Origin: Flavobacterium sp. LC2016-13
Lineage (GTDB): Bacteria > Bacteroidota > Bacteroidia > Flavobacteriales > Flavobacteriaceae
DNA length: 64,000 nucleotides
Direction of reading: 5' to 3'
Assembly (NCBI RefSeq): GCF_009707955.1
Contig: NZ_WMDQ01000004.1
Coordinates: forward strand, 460,646 to 524,645
Made by a program: the position numbers and the translations under genes. The notes under the pieces were generated by a model, which was given only the letters and a program-made list of their open reading frames with translations, did not search any database and was not told where the DNA came from. Below, in pieces: positions 46,369-54,715 of this stretch (position 1 is its first letter; the number at the start of each line of letters is the position of its first letter).

Positions 46369-46827
46369 CTAAAAACCAATAATAGTAGAATTCTTTACCT
46401 CACTAATCATAAACATACTTTGCGTACTTCCAATATGTTGTAAACTTGTGAGTTTTGTTACCAGAAACTCTCTATAAGCTTCCATATCTTTTACCAGAAC
46501 TTTTAAAATATAATCGTAATCACCGCTTACGTGATGGCATTCTAAAACTTCGTTGAGTTTTATGACTTCGCTTTCGAATTTGGTTAGGAATTCTTTGGTA
46601 TGCTGAATAAGTTTTAAATGACAGAAAACAACAAAACCTTTTTCGATTTTAGTTTTATCAACGAGTGCTACATAGTTTTTTATGATTCCTTCTCTTTCTA
46701 ACTTTTTGATTCTTTCATAAACTGCTGTTACCGAAAGATTGAGTTTTAAGGATAATTCTTTGGTTGTTTTTTTACTGTCGGTTTGTAATAAAACCAAGAG
46801 TTTTTTGTCAGTGGCATCTAAAGTCAT
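46369..46827 (-). CDS. Lrp/AsnC-family transcriptional regulator
   Basis: 152 residues. The N-terminal HTH contains TKELSLKLNLSVTAVYERIK and LEREGIIKNYVALVDK; the C-terminal RAM domain has VLECHHVSGDYDYILKVLVK with the typical GDYD effector-site loop. Lrp-like proteins bind amino acids and control amino acid genes. It is divergently placed from the Cys/Met PLP enzyme at 47254, its most likely target (inference). Confidence 0.92.
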   Translation of the reverse strand: MTLDATDKKLLVLLQTDSKKTTKELSLKLNLSVTAVYERIKKLEREGIIKNYVALVDKTKIEKGFVVFCHLKLIQHTKEFLTKFESEVIKLNEVLECHHVSGDYDYILKVLVKDMEAYREFLVTKLTSLQHIGSTQSMFMISEVKNSTIIGF

Positions 46828-47024
46828 GGTTTCTGTTTGTTGTTTTTGGTTCGTTGCTGAAATGAAAGAAAATCTATTGAATTATACTTTATGTTTCAAA
46901 TTTAGATTAAAATTCACAAATAATACATTTTTATAGTTTTAAAATCTAATTATAGACTTTATGGTTGATTAATTTTCTAAATAGCTCTTATTTTGAATAG
47001 AATTTCTTTTGAAAACGAGAGTCT

Positions 47025-47170
47025 TAGCCCTGATAGAAGTGGAAAGCCCGGAGTAAAAAAGGCAAAAGTTTCTTGGTCTAAAAAAGCGACCAGCGGAAGC
47101 TCTTTTTAGAACATTAGAAACTTTGCCTTTTTTATGAGGACTTGAAACGGATAGCAGGAAATAGCTCTTA
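47025..47170 (+). repeat. TAGCCCnGAT element, copy D (long hairpin type)
   Basis: TAGCCCTGATAGAAGTGGAA, GCCCGGAG, then a long imperfect hairpin (AAAAAGGCAAA with TTTGCCTTTTTT, inner TCTAAAAAAGC with GCTCTTTTTAGA), then GAAACGGATAGCAGGAAATA and GCTCTTA. AAATAGCTCTTA occurs at 46979-46990 and 47159-47170, flanking the element. Confidence 0.75.
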
Positions 47171-47192
47171 AAAAAAATGTTTCAGGTCTAAA

Positions 47193-47217
47193 GTTTCAGG
47201 TTGTTGGAACCTGAAAC
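47193..47217 (+). promoter_or_regulatory. Hairpin in the leader of the PLP-enzyme gene
   Basis: GTTTCAGGTT (47193-47202) and AACCTGAAAC (47208-47217) with loop GTTGG. Further TTTCAGGT and CTGAAAC copies on both sides permit slipped alternatives. 36 nt upstream of the ATG; role unknown. Confidence 0.5.
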
Positions 47218-47253
47218 CTGAAACTTGAAACAAAACAAACAAAAACTAATTAT

Positions 47254-48504
47254 ATGAAAGACTTTAACCCAGCAGATAAAATTCAGGATTTGCAGTACTT
47301 TGGTGAATTTGGCGGTGTGAATCCGTCGATTTCTGATTCTTCGACTTATACTTTTCTTTCGGCGAAAACGATGTTCGATACTTTTGAAGGTAATATGGAA
47401 GGCTGTTATTTGTATTCGCGTCATTCGTCGCCAAGTAATTTATATTTAGATCAGGCTTTGGCAGCGATGGAAGGAACTGAAACGGCAAATGTTTCGGCTT
47501 CGGGAATGGGAGCAATTACACCTACTCTATTGCAGCTTTGCGGTGCTGGTGATCACATTGTTTCGAGCCGAACAATTTATGGCGGAACTTATGCTTTTTT
47601 GAAGAATTTTACGCCTCGATTCGGAATTGAAACGAGCTTTGTTGACATTACAAAACTAGATGTTGTTGAAGCGGCAATTACTCCAAAAACAAAAGTTTTG
47701 TATTGTGAAACGGTTAGTAATCCGTTATTGGAAGTTGCTGATATTGCCGGTTTGGCTAAAATTGCTAAAAAGCATAATTTGAAATTGGTTGTCGATAATA
47801 CTTTTTCGCCTTTGTCTGTTTCTCCTGCAAAATTAGGCGCTGATATCGTAATTCATAGTTTAACGAAATACATTAACGGAAGCAGCGATACGGTTGGCGG
47901 CGTGACTTGTGCTTCTAAGGAATTTATCAATTCTTTGAAAAATGTAAACTCCGGAGCAAGTATGCTTTTGGGACCAACAATGGATAGTTTGCGTTCGGCA
48001 AGTGTGATGAAAAATCTGCGCACGCTTCATATAAGAATTAAACAACATAGCCATAATGCTCATTTCCTGGCTGATCAATTTGAAGCTGATGGTTTAAAAA
48101 CGGTTTATCCGGGATTAAAAAGTCACCCGAGTCATGAACTTTATAAAACAATGATTAATCCGGAATATGGTTTTGGCGGAATGTTGACAATTGACGTTGG
48201 AACTTTAGAAAAAGCAAATGAATTGATGGAATTAATGCAAGCCAGAAATTTAGGTTATTTGGCCGTAAGTTTAGGTTTTTATAAAACGTTGTTTAGCGCG
48301 CCGGGAACTTCAACTTCTAGTGAAATTCCGCTTGAAGAACAAAAAGAAATGGGATTGACTGATGGTTTGATTCGTTTTTCGATTGGATTAGACAATGATA
48401 TTCAACGTACTTATGAAATGATGAAACAATGCATGATTGAGCTTGGGATTTTGAATATAAATTCTACAAGGATTCGCAAAGACGTTTTCGCAGAGATTCG
48501 CTAA
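47254..48504 (+). CDS. Cys/Met-metabolism PLP-dependent enzyme (trans-sulfuration family)
   Basis: 416 residues, fold-type I. YSRHSSPSNLYLDQAL supplies phosphate contacts from the partner subunit; SASGMGAIT binds phosphate; VVDNTFSPLSV carries the PLP Asp; HSLTKYINGSSDTVGG holds PLP Lys205. Candidates are methionine gamma-lyase, cystathionine lyase or an O-acyl-homoserine sulfhydrylase. The position after the active-site Tyr reads YGGTYAF, whereas classical methionine gamma-lyases have Cys there, so that name should not be used without assay or phylogeny. Divergent from an Lrp regulator. Confidence 0.88.
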   Translation: MKDFNPADKIQDLQYFGEFGGVNPSISDSSTYTFLSAKTMFDTFEGNMEGCYLYSRHSSPSNLYLDQALAAMEGTETANVSASGMGAITPTLLQLCGAGDHIVSSRTIYGGTYAFLKNFTPRFGIETSFVDITKLDVVEAAITPKTKVLYCETVSNPLLEVADIAGLAKIAKKHNLKLVVDNTFSPLSVSPAKLGADIVIHSLTKYINGSSDTVGGVTCASKEFINSLKNVNSGASMLLGPTMDSLRSASVMKNLRTLHIRIKQHSHNAHFLADQFEADGLKTVYPGLKSHPSHELYKTMINPEYGFGGMLTIDVGTLEKANELMELMQARNLGYLAVSLGFYKTLFSAPGTSTSSEIPLEEQKEMGLTDGLIRFSIGLDNDIQRTYEMMKQCMIELGILNINSTRIRKDVFAEIR

Positions 48505-48542
48505 GTTTTTTTTTAATATTCCAAACTAAAAGCGTTTCTGTT

Positions 48543-48642
48543 TGTCATCCTGACGGAGGAAGGATCACACTAGAAGCTCCGTATACAAAATCGCCAATCT
48601 TTGTCGAGTTACGTGTGTGATCCTTCGTTCCTCAGGATGACA
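48543..48642. repeat. 100-bp GTCATCCTGAGG palindrome, copy 2
   Basis: Starts TGTCATCCTGACGGAGGAAG and ends TCCTTCGTTCCTCAGGATGA plus CA. Its centre AATCGCCAATCTTT and TCGAGTTACG is shared with copy 1 at 46194-46293, in the same orientation. Confidence 0.85.
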
Positions 48643-48658
48643 AAAATGAGATAATAAA

Positions 48659-48689
48659 AAAGCCGTTTTGAATTGTTCAAAACGGCTTT
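48659..48689 (-). terminator. Terminator of the permease gene
   Basis: Arms AAAGCCGTTTTGAA (48659-48672) and TTCAAAACGGCTTT (48676-48689), perfect, followed on the minus strand by T residues. Confidence 0.85.
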
Positions 48690-48714
48690 CCCATTTATAA
48701 TTTATAATTCACAA

Positions 48715-50646
48715 TTAATAATTATCTAAGTTTAGCTTGCTATTTTTTCTACTATAAGTAAAGTAAATAAACAAACCGATTAATAGCCAGATTGTAAAGT
48801 AAATCCAGTTCCAAACGCTTAATTCAGCCATCATATAAAGGCAGCAAATAAGTCCTAAAAGCGGAATTAAAGACAAGTTTTTTCTGAAAGCCCAAACGGC
48901 TAATCCAACCAAAACGAATAAGAATATCCACATTGGAATTTTATGTTTGAATAAGCTGAAACCTGATTCGTATTTTGATGCATCATCAATAGGTAAACCT
49001 TTTACAACCTCAGCATATTTAGCTTCATCATCTTGATATTGACCTAATAAATGTTCTAAATCTGATGTTTCGGCAGTTTTATTATTTACTTCGATGCTTT
49101 CTAAATAATTAAAAACCTTCGTAGATTCTTCTTTATCTAAAGATGTAATAATTGTCGTTGCATCGTTTGTTTGTGCTTCGTTATTTATAAAAGCCATTGT
49201 CGCTTTATTATTAAAAGCAAAAGCATAATACAATCCGGCGATCATTAAAACGGGCATTATAAATTTTGAATTTACATAAGGCGTTTTGAATTTTCCTCTA
49301 GGAATTTCTGGTTTGTTTTGTAAAACCAAAACTCCCGCACAAACCAATACAAAGGCAAATAAAGTTCCGATACTGCATAAATCAGTTACCATTGTCAGAT
49401 TTAAAAACAATGCCGGAATCGCAACCACAAAACCGGTTACAATTGTAGCAAAAGATGGTGTTTTGAATTTTGGATGTACCGTAGAAAATTTCTTTGGCAA
49501 TAAACCATCACGGCTCATACTCATCCAGATACGCGGTTGTCCCATTTGAAAAACCAATAAAACGCTCGCCATAGCGATTACCGCACTTACGGCAATAATT
49601 CCAGACATCCATTTTAGGTCTAATTTATCAAAAACAAATGCCAGAGGATCTCCAACATTCAATTCGTTATAACGCACCATTCCGGTTAAAACCAACGCAA
49701 TGGCAATATATAAAATAGTACAAATGATAATTGCCCACATCATTCCGCGTGGTAAATCACGTTGCGGATTTTTACATTCTTCTGCCGTTGTAGAAATGGC
49801 ATCAAAACCAATATAAGCGAAGAAAACGGCTGAAACTCCTTTTAAAACTCCACTTACACCATTTGGCGCAAACGGATCCCAATTGGCAGTATCTACATAA
49901 AATACTCCAACAGCAATTACTAAAAGTACGATGCAAAGTTTTACAACTACCATGACATTACTCGCATTACGAGATTCTTTCATTCCTCTGTAAACCAAAG
50001 CTGTAATTAAAATAATAATAAACAATGCCGGTAAATCAGCCACAAAATGGAAAGAACCAATTGTTGGCGCTGTTGTCCAGGCTGTATATGCTGCTTGCAA
50101 TGAAGCTCCTAAATTTTCGAATGATTTTCCGCCCTGCATTAAAGCTGTGGCATCTTTAAATCCGTTTGAAGCTGTTAAATAATCCATCTGAATCCATTGT
50201 GGGAGATGAATTCCGCCACTCTGGAGCAGTCCTGTAAAATAATCACTCCACGATATGGCTACCGTTATATTTCCTACGGCATATTCCATGATTAAAGCCC
50301 AGCCAATAATCCAGGCAATAATCTCTCCAAAAGCTACATACGAGTATGTATAAGCACTTCCTGAAACCGGAACCATCGAAGCAAATTCTGCGTAAGCAAA
50401 AGCGGCAAAACTACAGGCTAATGCAGTAAATAAAAACAAAAAAATAACAGCTGGTCCGCCGTCAGCACTGGCTTTTCCGATAGTACTAAAAATTCCTGCT
50501 CCAACAATCGCCGCGATTCCAAATGCAGTTAAATCTCTTGTGGTTAAATGCTTTCCTAATGCATTATGACCATCTGCTTCGTTTTTCGCAACTTGTTTAA
50601 GAATATCTTGTACCGTTTTTTTTCGGAATAAACCTGATAATGCCAT
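48715..50646 (-). CDS. APC-superfamily amino acid permease with large soluble insert
   Basis: 643 residues, about 12 or more membrane segments. The N-terminus HLTTRDLTAFGIAAIVGAGI followed by FSTIGKA is the CAT/YfnA-like signature; VFFAYIGFDAISTTAEEC is the conserved central helix. Two long hydrophilic loops stand out: about residues 142-190, and a charged insert about residues 488-569 (NNEAQTND... to ...FSLFKHK) lying between late membrane helices. The family is usually 450-500 residues. It converges on the PLP enzyme across a repeat and a terminator, so a shared amino acid substrate is possible (inference). Confidence 0.9.
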   Translation of the reverse strand: MALSGLFRKKTVQDILKQVAKNEADGHNALGKHLTTRDLTAFGIAAIVGAGIFSTIGKASADGGPAVIFLFLFTALACSFAAFAYAEFASMVPVSGSAYTYSYVAFGEIIAWIIGWALIMEYAVGNITVAISWSDYFTGLLQSGGIHLPQWIQMDYLTASNGFKDATALMQGGKSFENLGASLQAAYTAWTTAPTIGSFHFVADLPALFIIILITALVYRGMKESRNASNVMVVVKLCIVLLVIAVGVFYVDTANWDPFAPNGVSGVLKGVSAVFFAYIGFDAISTTAEECKNPQRDLPRGMMWAIIICTILYIAIALVLTGMVRYNELNVGDPLAFVFDKLDLKWMSGIIAVSAVIAMASVLLVFQMGQPRIWMSMSRDGLLPKKFSTVHPKFKTPSFATIVTGFVVAIPALFLNLTMVTDLCSIGTLFAFVLVCAGVLVLQNKPEIPRGKFKTPYVNSKFIMPVLMIAGLYYAFAFNNKATMAFINNEAQTNDATTIITSLDKEESTKVFNYLESIEVNNKTAETSDLEHLLGQYQDDEAKYAEVVKGLPIDDASKYESGFSLFKHKIPMWIFLFVLVGLAVWAFRKNLSLIPLLGLICCLYMMAELSVWNWIYFTIWLLIGLFIYFTYSRKNSKLNLDNY

Positions 50647-50804
50647 ATGTGGTTTTGCTTTTATAAATTAATATATTTAAGTCTTTGTGGTTTTATTTTG
50701 CAAATAATGCAAAAATTATCCTGATTTCAAATATATAAAACGATTTTGTTTTATGGGTGATTTTTGGTGGTGTATTTTTGAACACGGATTTATACGATTT
50801 TTTT

Positions 50805-50904
50805 GTTTCATGCAGATTTGGCAGATTGAGTAGATTTATTTTTGAGATTAATTATAAAAAATCTGCGCGCATCTGCTTAAATCTTTTTTAAATCTGCGTG
50901 AAAC
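50805..50904. repeat. CAGATT-rich palindrome, second copy
   Basis: GTTTCATGCAGATTT (50805-50819) pairs with AAATCTGCGTGAAAC (50890-50904) with one mismatch; GCAGATTGAGTAGATT and GCGCATCTGCTTAAATC lie inside. Related to 40712-40870. Confidence 0.75.
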
Positions 50905-50999
50905 AAATAATTTATAATCTGTTACTAAGTTTTAAACAAAAAAAATCCGTTTTCATCCGCGTTTTCATGAAGTGAATCCGTATAATCCGTGTACTATTC

Positions 51000-53906
51000 T
51001 CATTTTAAGCAGCTTTTCAAAATACTTACCGGATGTTGTGCTTCTCTGCTTGTACCGTCAAAAATTTGATGGCGACAACTAGTTCCTGCTGCGGCGATTT
51101 TTACGTTTTCTGCAGTTGCACGTACTTTTGGGAATAATGTATCTTCTCCCATTTGCATACTAACCTGATAATGTTCTTTTTCGTAACCAAAAGATCCTGC
51201 CATTCCACAACAACCCGAATTATAAATTGTAACCGTATTATTCTTTGGTAAATTCAGCATGGCAAAAGTTGCTTCAACAGAACTCAATGATTTCTGGTGA
51301 CAATGTCCGTGAATTTTGATTTCTTTCTTTTCTTCCAAAAATGAATCTGGTGTTATTTTACCGTCGATGATTTCTTTTTTAAAGAATTCTTCAATCGTAA
51401 AAGTGTTCTGAGATATTTTTTCAGCATTTTCTTTATCCGAAGCCAATCTCAAATATTCATCTCTAAAGGTTAGAATTGCCGAAGGTTCAATTCCAATTAA
51501 AGGCGTGTTGCTTGAAATTAAATCCTTAAAAATGCCAATATTAATATCCGTTATTTTCTTCGCTTCTTCAAGAAAACCTTTCGACAAATAGGTTCTTCCG
51601 CTTTCTTCGTGATCTACAACAACTACTTCGTAGCCTAATTTGTTTAATAATTCAAAAGCGTCAATTCCGATATTTACGTCATAATAATTCGTGAATTCAT
51701 CATTAAACAAATAGACTTTTCCATTCGGAAAACTATTTTGTTGTGATTTATGATTTTGATACCATTTTTTAAAAGTCCTTTTCGCCAAAAGCGGAACTTG
51801 TCTTTCCGACGCAATTCCCATGCTTTTTTTAACAAGCGATTGGTTCGAAATAAAATTGGTAATCGACGGAAACAAACTTCCCATTTTATTGAGTTTCGCG
51901 TTATGCGCAAAAATCTTATTTCGGGTCGAAAATCCGTTTGCTTTTTGGTATTGGTATAAAAACTCTGCTTTAAGAGTTGCAACGTCTACATTACTCGGAC
52001 ATTCGCTTGCACAGGCTTTACAGCTTACACACAACTCAAAAACTTCGTATAATTCTTTCTGGTCAAACTTATTTTCTTTCTCAGAATATGTCAAATATTC
52101 ACGCAATGCGTTGGCTCTCGCACGCGTTGTTTCTTTTTCGTTTTTGGTTGCACGATAACTCGGACACATCGCTCCTCCTGCCGATGGTAATTTACGGCAA
52201 TCGCCAGATCCGTTACATTTTTCGGCAGCGCGTAGAATTCCTAAACTGTCTGAGAAATCCTGAAACGTTTTAATATCCGGTTCTACCCTTCCTGAAATTA
52301 CACGATGGTTTTCGTCCATTTTTAAAGCGTTTACAATCTTCCCGATATTCAAAACCGAATTCGGGTCAAACGCTAATTTGATTCTTTTCAGCAATTCATA
52401 ATTCGTTTCGCCAATCATAAACGGAATAAATTCTCCACGCACAATTCCGTCGCCGTGTTCACCGCTTAACGAACCTCTGTATTTCTTCACCAAAATCGCC
52501 ACATCGGTCGCAATGGTTCTGAATAATTTTAAGTCAGAAGTTTTCTTCAAATTCAAAACCGGACGCAAATGCAGTTCGCCCGCACCCGCATGCGCGTAGT
52601 AAATTGCGCCTTGTCCGTGACGCAACATCATGGCCGAAAACTCAGCAATATAAGCCGGTAAATCGCTCAATTCAACCGCAGTATCTTCAATAGAATCGGC
52701 TGCTTTATCGTCGCCAACAATACTTCCTAAAAGTCCGAGACCGGCTTTTCTAAGTTCATTTACTTTCTCGATATCCGCACCGTAAATTTTTACAAGTGCG
52801 TAACCAAAGTTGTTTTTCTCTAAATCGGCAACTAATGCATTCGCCTGATTTTCGGCATCTTCTGCATCATGCGAAGCTACTTCAAACATCATAATCGCTT
52901 TTGGTTCTCCAACCAAAAAGAATCTGTTTTTAATGTGCTCACGATTCGTTTTCGTACAATCTAAAATCGTATCGTCGATCATTTCGCAAGTATACAAATG
53001 ATGTTTCATTGCCACTACAACAGATTCAAGCGATTCCTGAATACTATGATAATGCGCCACAACCATAATATTATGAGTTGGCGGCAAATCGTCTACTTTT
53101 AATGTGATTTCGGTTGTAAAAACCAACGTTCCTTCGCTTCCGCAAAGCAGTTTCCCTAAGTTAATTGTTGGTTCTGTTCCGCCAAACAAATCCGATTTCA
53201 ACAGAATATCAACGGCATATCCTGTATTTCTTCTGTGAATTTCCGGTTTCGGAAACTCTTTTATAATTTCTTCCTGCGTTGCCTTAACCGAAAGTTCGTC
53301 GTAAAGGCTTTTGTATATTTTATTTTCTAAAGAATCACCTTTGGTTTTTTCGATAAATTCTGCCGAAGTCAGTTCTTTAAAAACTACTTCAGAACCGTCG
53401 CTCAAAATCCCTTTTATCTCTACAATTTTATCGCGCGTAACACCGTAACGAATCGAAGTCGTTCCCGAAGAATTATTTCCCACCATTCCGCCAATCATAC
53501 AACGGTTTGAAGTCGAAGTATTAGGTCCGAAAAATACATTGTGCGGTTTCAGGAATAAATTCAGTTCATCACGAATTACGCCTGGCTGCACCGTAACCGT
53601 TTTTTTTATCGGGTCAAAATTCAGGATTTTGGTAAAGTTTTTCGAAACATCAACTACAATTCCGTCGCCAACCGTTTGTCCGGCAAGAGAAGTTCCGGCC
53701 GTTCTTGGCGTAATCGAAATATCATGCTGCGCCGCAAACCTGATCAGTTTACTAATATCTGCTATCGTTTTAGGCACGGCAACCGCTTTTGGTTTAATCC
53801 TGTACACCGAAGCGTCAGTCGAATAAAGCGTTTTATGAAGATCATCGTATAAAAGTGTTCCTTCTAACGAATCTGATAATTGTTCTAAATCCTTAAGTAT
53901 TGACAT
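51000..53906 (-). CDS. FAD-linked oxidase fused to Fe-S (D-lactate/glycolate dehydrogenase-like) protein
   Basis: 968 residues, cytoplasmic. N-terminal FAD-binding domain with TPRTAGTSLAGQTVGDGIVV and GNNSSGTTSIRYG, then a FAD-oxidase C domain ending in LSGEHGDGIVRGEF and DPNSVLNIGKI. A ferredoxin-like Cys cluster CVSCKACASECPSNVD lies near residue 630, and CCG-type Cys motifs (HGHCHQKSLS; YNSGCCGMAGSFGYEKEHY) in the C-terminal third. This domain order is that of D-2-hydroxyacid (D-lactate, glycolate) dehydrogenases that feed quinones or an electron carrier. Substrate not assignable. Confidence 0.92.
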   Translation of the reverse strand: MSILKDLEQLSDSLEGTLLYDDLHKTLYSTDASVYRIKPKAVAVPKTIADISKLIRFAAQHDISITPRTAGTSLAGQTVGDGIVVDVSKNFTKILNFDPIKKTVTVQPGVIRDELNLFLKPHNVFFGPNTSTSNRCMIGGMVGNNSSGTTSIRYGVTRDKIVEIKGILSDGSEVVFKELTSAEFIEKTKGDSLENKIYKSLYDELSVKATQEEIIKEFPKPEIHRRNTGYAVDILLKSDLFGGTEPTINLGKLLCGSEGTLVFTTEITLKVDDLPPTHNIMVVAHYHSIQESLESVVVAMKHHLYTCEMIDDTILDCTKTNREHIKNRFFLVGEPKAIMMFEVASHDAEDAENQANALVADLEKNNFGYALVKIYGADIEKVNELRKAGLGLLGSIVGDDKAADSIEDTAVELSDLPAYIAEFSAMMLRHGQGAIYYAHAGAGELHLRPVLNLKKTSDLKLFRTIATDVAILVKKYRGSLSGEHGDGIVRGEFIPFMIGETNYELLKRIKLAFDPNSVLNIGKIVNALKMDENHRVISGRVEPDIKTFQDFSDSLGILRAAEKCNGSGDCRKLPSAGGAMCPSYRATKNEKETTRARANALREYLTYSEKENKFDQKELYEVFELCVSCKACASECPSNVDVATLKAEFLYQYQKANGFSTRNKIFAHNAKLNKMGSLFPSITNFISNQSLVKKSMGIASERQVPLLAKRTFKKWYQNHKSQQNSFPNGKVYLFNDEFTNYYDVNIGIDAFELLNKLGYEVVVVDHEESGRTYLSKGFLEEAKKITDINIGIFKDLISSNTPLIGIEPSAILTFRDEYLRLASDKENAEKISQNTFTIEEFFKKEIIDGKITPDSFLEEKKEIKIHGHCHQKSLSSVEATFAMLNLPKNNTVTIYNSGCCGMAGSFGYEKEHYQVSMQMGEDTLFPKVRATAENVKIAAAGTSCRHQIFDGTSREAQHPVSILKSCLK

Positions 53907-54050
53907 TATTTATGACCTGAAAATGAATTACAAAAATAGTTTTTTTTTAGGTTCAGAGGTGCAAAGGTTCAAAGGTTCTAAGCTTTTCTTTTTCGAAATT
54001 TGAGATTTGGAATTTAAAAATATATATTTGAGTTATAAACTCATAAATCT

Positions 54051-54599
54051 ATGAAACCGGACAGAATTTACTTTTTAGCAAATCCTTACCCAAATGGTTA
54101 TTCGCAAAAACATCAACTTTCTTTTAAACCCGTTTCTAAGATTTTGAAGAATATTATTCTAATTTTTCTTTTACTATTTATAAGCTGCAAAGAATCTGAA
54201 AAAGAAAAAACGACTAACATTAATCTTAATCGTAGTATTACAAAAAAAACTATTTCAAACAAATGGTACGGAACTTATTCATTCGCACTAAATGAAGATA
54301 GCGAAGACTGGAGAGATGCACATTACCTATCTATAGTAATTAATAAAGATTCTGTACTATATTCAGCCGAAGGATATCAATTGTATCATTCTTATAATCT
54401 TTCTGCTATTGAAAACAACAATACTTTAAAATTAACTTTTAAGAAAAGCTATAATAATACTGATAGTTGGGCTTTAGAAAAAACTAAAGATTTTGGAGTT
54501 TTAACGCTAAAAAATAATGCCTATATCTGGGAAAGTCCATTCATTGATACGTGCTTTAATGATGCAAAAACAAAAAAATATATTTTGAAGAAAACTTAA
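54051..54599 (+). CDS. Probable lipoprotein of unknown function
   Basis: 182 residues. A hydrophobic stretch ending in a lipobox (LLLFISCKES, Cys near residue 47) is preceded by about 30 polar residues, unusually long for a lipoprotein signal. The true start may be an internal non-ATG codon nearer the hydrophobic core, but no internal ATG exists. The mature domain begins KWYGTYSFALNEDSEDWRDA; not recognised. Confidence 0.6.
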   Translation: MKPDRIYFLANPYPNGYSQKHQLSFKPVSKILKNIILIFLLLFISCKESEKEKTTNINLNRSITKKTISNKWYGTYSFALNEDSEDWRDAHYLSIVINKDSVLYSAEGYQLYHSYNLSAIENNNTLKLTFKKSYNNTDSWALEKTKDFGVLTLKNNAYIWESPFIDTCFNDAKTKKYILKKT

Positions 54600-54664
54600 A
54601 ATGAGTTAGCATATAAAAAGTACCCGAGCCCTTTTAAAAATGAAATTAAAAAACTTAGTTTTTA

Positions 54665-54690
54665 TTAGGAGCTATTTCCTGTTATGCTTC
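54665..54690 (-). repeat. Remnant end of a TAGCCCnGAT-type element
   Basis: Minus strand reads AACAGGAAATAGCTCCTAAT, matching the 3' end of copy D (AGCAGGAAATAGCTCTTA); the rest of the element is absent. Confidence 0.4.
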
Positions 54691-54715
54691 AGATTTCAAA
54701 AGAAGATTTATTTTT

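Noticed and set aside
46828..47253. Riboswitch (for example SAM type) in front of the PLP enzyme
   Set aside because: Only an intergenic repeat element and a simple hairpin are visible; no known riboswitch core was recognised.
51674..52273. Several overlapping open frames on both strands inside the FAD/Fe-S dehydrogenase
   Set aside because: The dehydrogenase frame carries all conserved motifs; the others are shadows.
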